In this document: in pieces, positions 1 through 5,981 of the stretch | Layout of the letters: each line of letters starts with the position of its first letter | Position numbering within the stretch: the stretch's first letter is position 1 | Source of the DNA: a bacterium | GTDB lineage: Bacteria; Patescibacteria; Dojkabacteria; SC72 | Length of the DNA stretch: 30,286 nt | Reading direction: 5' to 3' | Assembly (NCBI GenBank): GCA_029553845.1 | Contig: JAKPKF010000049.1 | Coordinates: 1 to 30,286 of the forward strand | Program-made: the position numbers and the translations under genes | Notes under the pieces: model-generated | Seen by the model: the letters and a program-made list of their open reading frames with translations, nothing else | Database searches by the model: none | Told to the model about the DNA's origin: nothing

Positions 1-406
1 CTTCATAAAGCTTAATGTGCTTTTTTATTGGGTTCTTAAAAGCTTGCTTAAGCATTGGATGATTTTCGTTTATAAGATAGCTCTCATAGTTAAAGTTTGA
101 TTTTCTAGAAACTTTAAAAATTGCTAAGTTCATCACAAAACTACAGCCTTTAAAATACGTATTAGCTTCCATAGATGGAATTTCTTTTAGGACTTCTAAC
201 TTTCCCTCAAAAGTCTTTCTGTATTTCTGGGCGCCTGGTTTATTTTTCTTCCATTTCCAAAATGGGTCTTCTAACCAACGAAGAGGTTGTAAGCTTATAA
301 TTTTGCCGACATGTTTATCGACAACTTCCTCAGTTAGCTTTGCTAAAATTGACAAGTGCATCCTTCCATAAGGAGGGTTCATTATAACGGTGTCAAACTT
401 TTTCAT
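1..406 (-). CDS. NPPY-motif adenine-methyltransferase-like protein, paralogue A (partial, C-terminus beyond left edge)
   Basis: The first 135 residues of a protein that leaves the window at its left edge. It starts with ATG at 406-404. The N-terminus reads MKKFDTVIMNPPYGRMHL, and NPPY is motif IV of N6-adenine DNA methyltransferases, the catalytic loop that holds the flipped adenine. A conserved LQPLRWLED segment follows. It is closely related to the proteins at 28701-29447 and 29453-30163. No SAM-binding motif I precedes the NPPY, so on its own it looks like half an enzyme; the SAM-binding half may be the product of 27552-27974. The leader is AT-rich (ACTAATTATTATG) and lacks a good Shine-Dalgarno, like that of the 28701-29447 copy. 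The methyltransferase relationship is fairly sure; activity is unknown. Confidence 0.75.
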   Translation of the reverse strand, partial: MKKFDTVIMNPPYGRMHLSILAKLTEEVVDKHVGKIISLQPLRWLEDPFWKWKKNKPGAQKYRKTFEGKLEVLKEIPSMEANTYFKGCSFVMNLAIFKVSRKSNFNYESYLINENHPMLKQAFKNPIKKHIKLYE

Positions 407-407
407 A

Positions 408-424
408 ATAATTAGTCTAATTAT
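408..424. promoter_or_regulatory. Palindrome upstream of paralogue A (operator candidate)
   Basis: ATAATTAG, one base, then CTAATTAT: a perfect 8-bp inverted repeat immediately upstream of the start codon of the minus-strand gene at 406. The half-site CTAATTAT also occurs in the late 21-bp elements and in the leader of the 28701-29447 gene. Function is inferred only from position and symmetry. Confidence 0.35.
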
Positions 425-598
425 GAAAATGATGTTAATATAGCCATGTGGCTAGTTAGACTTGAAACTTTCATTTTTGACTTAACTAACTAACTATTAG
501 TTAGTCTAATTATTATGAAAGCCGGATTACTTTGAAAATGATGTTAATATAGGTTAGACTTGAAACTTTCATTTTTGACTTAACTAACTAACTATTAG
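424..598. repeat. Long imperfect direct repeat (two copies), possible origin iterons
   Basis: Copy 1 is 424-500 and copy 2 is 533-598. A 20-bp block (424-443 and 533-552) and a 46-bp block (455-500 and 553-598) are each perfectly repeated. Copy 1 carries 11 extra bases (444-454) between the blocks. The repeats end in short tandem TAAC/CTAA units. There is no coding frame here. Together with the palindromes and the repeats at 695-765, this 490-bp non-coding stretch between divergent genes is a candidate replication origin or control region. Recombination-generated repeats are an alternative. Confidence 0.7.
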
Positions 599-599
599 T

Positions 600-616
600 A
601 GCTTAAGTCTTAAGCT
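600..616. repeat. Perfect short palindrome
   Basis: AGCTTAAG, one base, then CTTAAGCT. It directly follows the second long direct repeat and could be a protein-binding site in the control region. Only the symmetry is seen. Confidence 0.4.
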
Positions 617-632
617 GCTGTCATGTGACTCC

Positions 633-675
633 ACCTGGGAGGCTTAAACTTGGCCTCTCAGGTTCCTTTTTCTTA
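633..675 (+). terminator. Hairpin followed by T-rich tract
   Basis: Arms at 633-643 (ACCTGGGAGGC) and 653-663 (GCCTCTCAGGT) pair at 10 of 11 positions around a 9-base loop, followed on the plus strand by a T-rich stretch (TTTTTCTT). It resembles an intrinsic terminator or insulator within the intergenic region. No plus-strand gene lies just upstream in the window, so its purpose is unclear. Confidence 0.4.
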
Positions 676-694
676 TAAAAGTCTTGGAGAAAAT

Positions 695-765
695 GAAGCT
701 TTCATTTTGAAAGTAACTAACTAAATATTCAAAGTTAGAAGCTTTCATTTTGAAAATAACTAACT
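695..765. repeat. 28-bp direct repeat pair
   Basis: Positions 695-722 and 738-765 match at 27 of 28 bases, 43 bp apart. Each contains the near-palindrome CTTTCATTTTGAAAG and ends in AACTAACT, as the longer repeats at 424-598 do. They form part of the same repeat-rich control region upstream of the plus-strand gene. Confidence 0.65.
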
Positions 766-786
766 AACTAATAAATTATAGCTTAT

Positions 787-877
787 ACTTTAGTACTAAG
801 CTTTTCAGCGATGAAGACGTTTTCCGAAAAAAGCCGTTTCATCACGTCCTAATTGTTGGAAGGCTTAGTACTAAAGT
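787..877 (+). promoter_or_regulatory. Long structured RNA hairpin upstream of the 454-residue gene
   Basis: Bases 787-801 and 863-877 form a perfect 15-bp inverted repeat. In plus-strand RNA the pairing continues to 812/852, giving a 26-bp stem with four G-U pairs and no mismatch, closed by a 39-base loop that can form an inner GACGT/ACGTC stem (816-820 with 844-848). On the minus strand those wobbles would be C-A mismatches, so the structure appears to be kept for plus-strand RNA. It ends 22 bases before the ATG at 900. It could be a leader control element, an RNase III site or a small RNA. The palindrome TTAGTACTAA is in both arms (790-799, 865-874). Confidence 0.6.
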
Positions 878-899
878 TAAAGCAAAAGGAAAAAATAGA

Positions 900-2264
900 A
901 TGATACGGCAAAAACAATCACAATACACAGCATCTTTCGAAGACAACGATTGGAAAAACCTAAAAAGATGCGACGACTTAATTAACAGAATTGCTCACGC
1001 ATTAAGAGCAGAAGACTTACTTATAATAAAAGAGTATTCTAATTCTAAAATTTTACGAAACTTAGAAATTATATCCACAGAAGAAGCCAAAAAAAGAGCT
1101 CAAAAAACATACGACAAACTTGAAAGACTCTCTATAAAAACTGGTGATGCATCTATTATGCGTTCACTAGAGCAACTAACACGAAATGAGCTAGAAAAAG
1201 ACGAAAAAAAGAAAACCGATGCTTTAGGCTCTATTGCTTACTCAATGTCAAAAATGCCAAACTCAGATTTTACTGGCACATCACATGGCGTTATGTTGCT
1301 TGCTGGTAACGATGGAAAGAAAGTTTATAAAGTTCCCGTTATTGCCACTAACATGTATCTTCATGAGCTCGCTAACCACCCACATTACGTTGAAAACTTA
1401 AGAGAAAAAACTCACATATTTCATGTAACTTGGAGTGATATAGCACACAGGAATGTCTTTGGTTTATGCTTATACAGTGAAATTGAAAATACGGAAAGAC
1501 ATACACATTTTTATATTGACGAAAAAACTGGAAAAACAGTTTTCGTTCAAAAGGGATACTTAAAAGACTTTTTAGTCTCAGACACTGGCATTGAGCAATG
1601 GAGACATCTTCCAGCGCTAGACTCTTGGCTAGAAAGATATAACACAAAGACTGGCAAGCAAGGGACTAGCAAGAAAAAAACTGGTGACGAGTATGTTTTT
1701 ATAAACGGTGAAACTATTGAGGGCAACCTCAGAAAAAGAGTAACTGAAAGCATCTTATACAGAAGCCAACAAACGAACTTAGTTCAACTAGCAAAAAAAG
1801 TGTATCGAGTTTCTAGCCTCTATAACAATGACATTCAAAAGAAAAGAAGAGCTGGAAAAGCTAACAAGGGCTTAGCATATGCTGTTGTTCAAGAAAACAC
1901 AATTATTCCACACAACCAAAGCACACTTTTCAAATATGTTAAAGACAACCTTGGCTACAAAAAGTCTTCGTCATCTTTTAGACGACAACTTCTAGGACTC
2001 GCCAAAGGACAAAGAAAAACTATCGACTTAGGCAACGGAGAGTTTGTCGTAGTTAAGCACCTCACAGATTTAGAAGACATTGAAATTAGAAATAATGGTG
2101 CTTGGGGAAAAGAAATTGAAGACTTTGTCAGAGCACCAATAACTAAAGAAGAAAAAGAAATTATCTTAGAGCAAGACGAAGCTTTTTATAGCTTTCAATA
2201 TGTCGACTTTATCCACTCATCAGTTGACGAATATCTTAGCCCACCATTAAAAATAGCCCAATAA
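900..2264 (+). CDS. Unknown 454-residue protein; initiator or regulator candidate
   Basis: The only large plus-strand gene, opposite in direction to the whole late block. The ATG is preceded by AAAAGGAAAAAATAGA, a usable AAGGA site. I do not recognise the family. The sequence is Lys/Glu/Asn-rich and soluble, with no membrane segment. The N-terminal third is helical and charged, the middle has YFLC/HFYIDE-like beta segments (about 150-230), and the C-terminal part has a basic, DNA-binding-looking stretch (GYKKSSSSFRRQL, about 355-367). It is preceded by repeats, palindromes and an RNA hairpin, and followed by a terminator, so it is a monocistronic unit. The context would suit a replication initiator or early regulator, but that is inference only; no catalytic motif was seen. 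Confidence 0.8.
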   Translation: MIRQKQSQYTASFEDNDWKNLKRCDDLINRIAHALRAEDLLIIKEYSNSKILRNLEIISTEEAKKRAQKTYDKLERLSIKTGDASIMRSLEQLTRNELEKDEKKKTDALGSIAYSMSKMPNSDFTGTSHGVMLLAGNDGKKVYKVPVIATNMYLHELANHPHYVENLREKTHIFHVTWSDIAHRNVFGLCLYSEIENTERHTHFYIDEKTGKTVFVQKGYLKDFLVSDTGIEQWRHLPALDSWLERYNTKTGKQGTSKKKTGDEYVFINGETIEGNLRKRVTESILYRSQQTNLVQLAKKVYRVSSLYNNDIQKKRRAGKANKGLAYAVVQENTIIPHNQSTLFKYVKDNLGYKKSSSSFRRQLLGLAKGQRKTIDLGNGEFVVVKHLTDLEDIEIRNNGAWGKEIEDFVRAPITKEEKEIILEQDEAFYSFQYVDFIHSSVDEYLSPPLKIAQ

Positions 2265-2314
2265 CTTTTTAGAAAATTTTTTAGATGCTAAAGTTATGTC
2301 CTCTTAGATATATA

Positions 2315-2337
2315 AGCCCTTTTTGAGGGCTTTTTTT
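2315..2337 (+). terminator. Intrinsic terminator of the plus-strand gene
   Basis: AGCCCT (2315-2320), loop TTTTG, AGGGCT (2326-2331), then a run of seven T. It lies about 50 bp after the stop codon of the 900-2264 gene. Confidence 0.85.
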
Positions 2338-2400
2338 ATGTTTTGACGACTTTTTTATCACTTCTTCCGAAACCTAAATAGAAAAAATGACAGTTTTTGC

Positions 2401-2419
2401 AAGAAGCCGCAGGCTTTTT
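2401..2419 (+). terminator. Second hairpin with T tract
   Basis: An 8-bp stem, including one G-T pair, around the loop GCA (2409-2411), with five T at 2415-2419 forming the 3' arm and tail. It may be a backup terminator. The reverse strand could serve the convergent direction too. Confidence 0.4.
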
Positions 2420-2439
2420 CCCGTTTAGACTGCTTCTTC

Positions 2440-2606
2440 TTTTTCATTTATGAAAAACTCCCTTTAAGAATAGTACCTCGACTCTAATAAAATTTAAGTA
2501 ATTAATTATTGTCTCGTAATTAATTAATAGCTGGTAATTAATTAATAGCAAACTTCAACTAATGTGCTCTTACTATTCTTAAAGGGAGTTTTTCATAAAT
2601 GAAAAA
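2440..2606. repeat. Perfect 36-bp inverted repeat enclosing 95 bp
   Basis: Bases 2440-2475 are the exact reverse complement of 2571-2606. Each arm also contains its own small palindrome (TTTTTCAT, two bases, ATGAAAAA). The enclosed segment holds three AT-rich iterons. The whole element is 167 bp. There is no clear target-site duplication and no coding capacity. It may be a replication origin with cruciform arms, a miniature mobile element, or a processed double-stranded RNA. Confidence 0.85.
2498..2551. repeat. Three 18-bp iterons
   Basis: GTAATTAATTA begins at 2498, 2516 and 2534, exactly 18 bp apart; the last two share GTAATTAATTAATAGC. Tandem, helically phased AT-rich repeats are typical of initiator binding or DNA-unwinding sites. 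Function is inferred. Confidence 0.65.
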
Positions 2607-2621
2607 AGAGGAGCTCAGTCT

Positions 2622-2675
2622 ATGGAAGTAAGAGCCGACGGCTTTAAGCGTTGCACCAAATGTATTGCCCTTTAG
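2622..2675 (+). CDS. Possible 17-residue CxxC leader peptide
   Basis: A short frame, MEVRADGFKRCTKCIAL, with an AGGAG ribosome-binding site at 2609-2613, 8 bases before the ATG. It contains a CTKC pair resembling half a zinc ribbon. Its stop codon lies inside the palindrome TTAGTACTAA, 25 bases before the start of the glycyl-radical-domain gene. It could be a leader peptide, a remnant of the Cys-containing region of NrdD, or chance. Weakly supported because it is so short. Confidence 0.3.
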   Translation: MEVRADGFKRCTKCIAL

Positions 2676-2681
2676 TACTAA
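2672..2681. promoter_or_regulatory. TTAGTACTAA palindrome, third copy
   Basis: A perfect 10-bp palindrome upstream of the plus-strand gene at 2701. The same ten bases occur at 790-799 and 865-874 upstream of the other plus-strand gene. It may be a shared operator for the plus-strand genes. Confidence 0.35.
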
Positions 2682-2700
2682 CTGTCTAGGAGGTATGCTA

Positions 2701-2895
2701 TTGAAAGATAACTTAAAAGCATTAGAAAAAGAAATTGACGAAGTCAAAAAAGAAATGAGGAGTCCAGACTTATGTCGAGGCACAGCTTCAACTTATAGTC
2801 GTATTTCTGGCTATTATAGGCCAGTTGAAAATTGGAATGAAGGTAAAGCAACAGAGTTTAACGAGAGACAAGAATATTCAATTGACAGTCATTAG
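2701..2895 (+). CDS. Stand-alone NrdD-type glycyl-radical domain (64 residues)
   Basis: After a short Lys/Glu coiled-coil-like start, residues 31-59 carry the C-terminal signature of class III (anaerobic) ribonucleotide reductase: YSRISGYYRPVENWNEGK, then EF, ER and EY. Gly37 (GGC at 2809-2811), in the S-G-Y position, corresponds to the glycine that carries the radical. The roughly 600-residue catalytic barrel and the four-Cys zinc site are absent; only one Cys remains. TTG 2701 is chosen as start because AGGAGG (2688-2693) ends 7 bases upstream; the in-frame ATG 2695 is only 1 base from it. By analogy with GrcA/YfiD, which replaces the damaged glycyl domain of pyruvate formate-lyase, it might be a spare part for NrdD. 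That role is inference. It overlaps the convergent amidase gene by 38 bp. Confidence 0.75.
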   Translation: MKDNLKALEKEIDEVKKEMRSPDLCRGTASTYSRISGYYRPVENWNEGKATEFNERQEYSIDSH

Positions 2896-3385
2896 CCAGC
2901 CCAACCAATTTATTATGGTGAGTCCTAAAATAATAGTCACATAATTTTCCCGTAATATCAAAATGTGTTGCAACATAAGAAAACTCGCTGCTTAAGTCTT
3001 TTAACAAGCTTTTCAGCGAGTTTGTCGTTTCTTCAGTGTAGCCACTTTCCCACGCTGCATGACAAAGTTCAATACCCACTGAGTAATTATTTGCATTGTC
3101 TGGTAAATAAAGTTCACCATTAGTATTTTTATATTTTGTTGGGCCGCTTGTCCCAGCATGGTAAGCCACTTCATCAAATGGTATAGCTTGCACAATGCGT
3201 CCGTCTAGTCCTATGACGGCGTGCGCACTTCCGTACGCTTTTCTACTTTTCCAAAAAAGTATATTTTGTTCAGGTGTGGACATCGGATTTCCGACATAAT
3301 GCAAAACGATAATTTTAGAGTCTTTTAATTTTGTGCCAGGCCTGTTCAAGCTCTTTGGTGGCAATAATAGTTTTTCAATAGTCAT
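2858..3385 (-). CDS. Endolysin: N-acetylmuramoyl-L-alanine amidase, T7-lysozyme type
   Basis: A 175-residue Amidase_2/PGRP-fold enzyme that cuts the bond between MurNAc and L-alanine in peptidoglycan during lysis. Zinc ligands fit T7 lysozyme: His29 (VLHYVG), His141 (ATHFD) and Cys149 (GKLCD), with the 8-residue His-to-Cys spacing and Lys147 two residues before the Cys as in T7. Other family segments are SAHAVIGLDG, VAYHAG and YSVGIELCHA. ATG 3385 was chosen; the frame is open further upstream, but that would overlap the preceding gene by 67 bp. There is no signal peptide, so it needs a holin. It is the last gene of the late transcription direction, beside the spanin-like genes. Confidence 0.92.
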   Translation of the reverse strand: MTIEKLLLPPKSLNRPGTKLKDSKIIVLHYVGNPMSTPEQNILFWKSRKAYGSAHAVIGLDGRIVQAIPFDEVAYHAGTSGPTKYKNTNGELYLPDNANNYSVGIELCHAAWESGYTEETTNSLKSLLKDLSSEFSYVATHFDITGKLCDYYFRTHHNKLVGLANDCQLNILVSR

Positions 3386-3390
3386 ATAAT

Positions 3391-3840
3391 TTATAAAAAG
3401 TGTCCCACTACTAGTCCAGCGGCCAAACTTACAGCTATACTCCCTACCAGGGCCCAAAATAAATTATTGTTCTTTTTTGTCAAAGAAACAATTTCTTCTT
3501 CTAATTGTAAAACGTAGTAGTCATTTTCTTCCATACGTTCACTCAGTAGTTGCCATTGATTTTCTAATAAGTTCAAGTTCAATGTAAGTGTATTCACTGA
3601 TTCTTCTAAGTTCAATGAGTTGTTCTCTAAGTTGTCCAGTGTACTGAAGACTGAGTCCCACTTCTTGCTGTACTCTTCCGACGTCATCATAGATTCTATT
3701 GATTGTTGATTGGAAGTCGTCTCGTTGTTCATTTGTGATTGCGGTGTATTTATCATTGTACAACTTTCTTGCGCAAAGAAAACCGATGCAGAAAAAACTA
3801 ACAAGAAGAGCAATAACAATAATGATTTTACGTTTATCAT
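3391..3840 (-). CDS. Spanin-like or lysis-accessory membrane protein (149 residues)
   Basis: The N-terminus (MINVKSLLLLLFLLVF...FFAQ) looks like a signal peptide. A Glu/Leu/Asn-rich coiled-coil region follows (about 45-120), and a second hydrophobic helix (FWALVGSIAVSLAAGLVV) lies at the C-terminus. Two membrane ends joined by a coiled coil resemble unimolecular spanins, which bridge the inner and outer membranes. No proper lipobox is present, however: the nearest Cys is preceded by QES. The start lies 4 bases after the ATG of an overlapping frame (3844), and both use the same GGAGG. It sits directly upstream of the amidase (5-bp gap), so a role in lysis is likely, but the exact class is uncertain. 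Confidence 0.65.
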   Translation of the reverse strand: MINVKSLLLLLFLLVFSASVFFAQESCTMINTPQSQMNNETTSNQQSIESMMTSEEYSKKWDSVFSTLDNLENNSLNLEESVNTLTLNLNLLENQWQLLSERMEENDYYVLQLEEEIVSLTKKNNNLFWALVGSIAVSLAAGLVVGHFL

Positions 3841-3844
3841 TCAT
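3539..3844 (-). CDS. Possible inner-membrane spanin, nested in another frame (101 residues)
   Basis: Read in a different frame from the 149-residue gene and almost fully overlapping it. It starts as MNDKRKIIIVIALLV: a positively charged tip, one transmembrane helix, then a long amphipathic charged region (about 35-95). That is the layout of Rz-type i-spanins. GGAGG lies 4 bases before the ATG at 3844; GTG 3862 is an alternative start. Overlapping lysis genes are common (Rz/Rz1). A T-rich stretch can look hydrophobic in two frames, though, so this could be a shadow. The C-terminal 49 codons of the 149-residue gene lie outside the overlap, which supports that gene more strongly. Confidence 0.4.
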   Translation of the reverse strand: MNDKRKIIIVIALLVSFFCIGFLCARKLYNDKYTAITNEQRDDFQSTINRIYDDVGRVQQEVGLSLQYTGQLREQLIELRRISEYTYIELELIRKSMATTE

Positions 3845-3874
3845 TTGGCCTCCATAATTCACTCGATTTCTTCC

Positions 3875-5506
3875 TTAATAAGATTGAACCGGCTCAGCTG
3901 TATAAAGACTATCAAAGAATGTTGTATTTGTTAGTCCACCTATCGCGTAGCGTAGGGCTGGGATTGCATCTGGGTGGAAAACTTTATCATCGATTTCATA
4001 AATGACAGTATCTGATTCTTTGTCATGTTTGTATAAAGTTCGACTACATTCATCATCGATGATGCCACCTTTTTTAATTAGTAGAATGCCTCTTCTCATT
4101 AGTTCATTAAGTCTTGAGATTTGGTAAGCTACATCTGTTTTATTTGCATTTTGTATTGTTAGTCCACAGTTCCAGATTTCTCGAGTTATAGATTGGTCTG
4201 AGTTGTCAGCAAAGAAACGAATGTCTTCAGCAGGCAAGTTAAATTTAGCTCTTAAGTCGGCTTCTATTTTCAAAGCTGTTTGAACTATAGTACTAACGTC
4301 ACTTCTATTCCATTTGTATTCATCAACTACATAAAGTCTGTTTGTTACACTATTACCGATTACTGCGATTAACGCGTTGTTATCAGCAAAACCAAAGTCT
4401 ACACCTACAACAGCGAAGTCTGGTCTAAAGTCAATTGGAACATCATCATAGTATTCGCGAACAGGAAAAACTTGTAAGTTTGTATCGTAAGCGATTTCAC
4501 CTAAGTATTCTCGACGGAAAATTACATTATCACGAGTCCAACCATTTTCACTAAGAACTTTTTCTAAAACTTCATATCTATTTGGTATAGTCTCGTTATC
4601 AAGAAGTGAAGCACTATAATGTGCCCAAGCAGGTGATTGACAAACTTCTTCCCAGTATGATTTTGGTGCTAGTGGTGCAGTTCCCATAGTTATCACAGTA
4701 CTATTACGTCCTTTAATGATTGGCCCTAAAATGTCAACTAGTAAGTATCGCAAACTATCTTGTGATTGACATTCATCTATAGCGATTAAACTCCATTCAG
4801 TACCACGAACTTTCTCTCTTTCATTTTTATTACTATTACCAGCTAGTTGTATGTAAGCATCGTTCTGAAAAGTTATACGTAGAGCAGATTTATCTATTTT
4901 AGCCACTGGTATTCGTATAGTGTCAATGAAGTAAAGAAGTGGCTCCCACATAATTTCTTTTGATTTTTGTATTGTTAACCCAATGTATAAAGCACAACGA
5001 GGCTTTTTTACTTTATTCCCTTTATCAGTAAATGAAACATCAGTGCCTTCTAAGCAGTGATTTATCATTATAGCTGCGGCCACATAAGATTTACCCGCTC
5101 GACGTCCAGCTAAGAGATTTATTTGGCTTCGCCTATCATTAAAAACTTCTTTCTGCCAGTTAAGCAGTTGTTTGTGTATCATGTACTCAGAAAACTCTTT
5201 GTCAACAGTATTAGAGTTGTTAAAATAATTCTCAGTACTACCAATGACTGTTCGTATTTCTCGCAATGATTTGAGTGCAAACTCTGGGTCGTCATTTCCT
5301 GCTGCCATAGCTTTGAAGTTTTTCTCCAGTAGCTTAGCCATTTGTAGTTTAGATGAAACTTTACCTGTTGTTAACAATTCTCGCCATGAGTTGTAAAGTA
5401 CTTCTTTGAGATTTATGTTTGGATTTTTATTCGTTATGACAGTACCATCAGTAAGTGTCACTTTTTTTGGCGTTGCTTTTTTAACAACTTTTACAGATTT
5501 TGCCAT
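3875..5506 (-). CDS. terL: Terminase large subunit (packaging ATPase-nuclease)
   Basis: The 543-residue motor that translocates and cuts phage DNA at the portal. N-terminal ATPase: Walker A GRRAGKS (about 134-140), Walker B LIAIDE (about 240-245), coupling motif ITMGTA (about 272-277). C-terminal RNase-H-like nuclease: acidic residues near D370 (VGVDFG), D434 (FFADNSD) and D513 (HPDAIPALR). Length is normal for the family. The start has AGGAG upstream. No clear small terminase was recognised nearby; the 144-residue gene immediately upstream is unidentified. It is followed by the lysis genes. Confidence 0.95.
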   Translation of the reverse strand: MAKSVKVVKKATPKKVTLTDGTVITNKNPNINLKEVLYNSWRELLTTGKVSSKLQMAKLLEKNFKAMAAGNDDPEFALKSLREIRTVIGSTENYFNNSNTVDKEFSEYMIHKQLLNWQKEVFNDRRSQINLLAGRRAGKSYVAAAIMINHCLEGTDVSFTDKGNKVKKPRCALYIGLTIQKSKEIMWEPLLYFIDTIRIPVAKIDKSALRITFQNDAYIQLAGNSNKNEREKVRGTEWSLIAIDECQSQDSLRYLLVDILGPIIKGRNSTVITMGTAPLAPKSYWEEVCQSPAWAHYSASLLDNETIPNRYEVLEKVLSENGWTRDNVIFRREYLGEIAYDTNLQVFPVREYYDDVPIDFRPDFAVVGVDFGFADNNALIAVIGNSVTNRLYVVDEYKWNRSDVSTIVQTALKIEADLRAKFNLPAEDIRFFADNSDQSITREIWNCGLTIQNANKTDVAYQISRLNELMRRGILLIKKGGIIDDECSRTLYKHDKESDTVIYEIDDKVFHPDAIPALRYAIGGLTNTTFFDSLYTAEPVQSY

Positions 5507-5515
5507 TAGTTGCTC

Positions 5516-5950
5516 CTATGTTAAACGAGCTCTAACAACTCCACCACGTCGTTTTTTCTTAAGTTGTTTTTCTGTTAGTGAGATTACTCCATTAACAGGA
5601 CACCAGAAAGTGTATACGTCTAGTTCTTTACTAGTTAAGAGAAGTGAGTGAGCATGTTTCCAGCCCGCTTTAATAGAGATTATGTCGCCAATCTGTAGTT
5701 TGTCTGTTTCTAAAAATTCCCAACAACTAATTCCTATTTGTGCCCAGGCAGCTATAGCAGTATCAGCGTACTGTTCAAGATTTCTTCGTTTTGGGAATGC
5801 ATACTTAAAGTAGTCACTAGTGATTATCTCCATTAAGTCGTCTGGGTGAATGTCTTTAACTCCTTGCATAATGAGTCTATTAACCATTGACGTGATTAAA
5901 CAACTAGTTTTTGGCTTAATTCTATTGTTTGTTTGTAGTTTGTATTCCAT
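5516..5950 (-). CDS. Unknown 144-residue protein with conserved-looking Cys/His
   Basis: I do not recognise it. It has an N-terminal helical part with Cys17 (KTSCLITS), then a GDIISIKAGWKHAHSLLL segment (88-105) and a basic C-terminus (KKKRRGG). A Cys followed by a GD...H(x)H beta segment recalls papain-like cell-wall peptidases (NlpC/P60, CHAP), but spacing and context are not decisive. Its position next to terL would also suit a small terminase, although no helix-turn-helix is obvious. The gene is directly preceded by a terminator and one copy of the 21-bp late element, so it begins a transcript that includes terL and the lysis genes. Confidence 0.7.
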   Translation of the reverse strand: MEYKLQTNNRIKPKTSCLITSMVNRLIMQGVKDIHPDDLMEIITSDYFKYAFPKRRNLEQYADTAIAAWAQIGISCWEFLETDKLQIGDIISIKAGWKHAHSLLLTSKELDVYTFWCPVNGVISLTEKQLKKKRRGGVVRARLT

Positions 5951-5960
5951 AATTTTTTCC

Positions 5961-5981
5961 CCTATTTATTATAATTAGACG
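5961..5981 (-). promoter_or_regulatory. Late 21-bp element, copy 1
   Basis: On the minus strand it contains GTCTAATTATAATAAATAGG with TATAAT inside. It lies just after a terminator and just before the 144-residue gene. Here the element runs into AGGGG rather than AGGAG. Confidence 0.65.

Noticed and set aside
424..765. CRISPR array
   Set aside because: Only two copies of each repeat, of different types, with insertion differences and no regular spacers.
787..877. Hammerhead ribozyme
   Set aside because: GCGATGA and CCGAAA resemble core parts, but the CUGAUGA core and the stem arrangement do not match.
2560..2606. Target-site duplication around the 36-bp inverted repeat
   Set aside because: The flanking bases differ, so a transposon origin was left open rather than asserted.
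3391..3840. Lipoprotein signal in the 149-residue protein
   Set aside because: The Cys after the signal is preceded by QES, not a lipobox, so an outer-membrane lipoprotein was not called.
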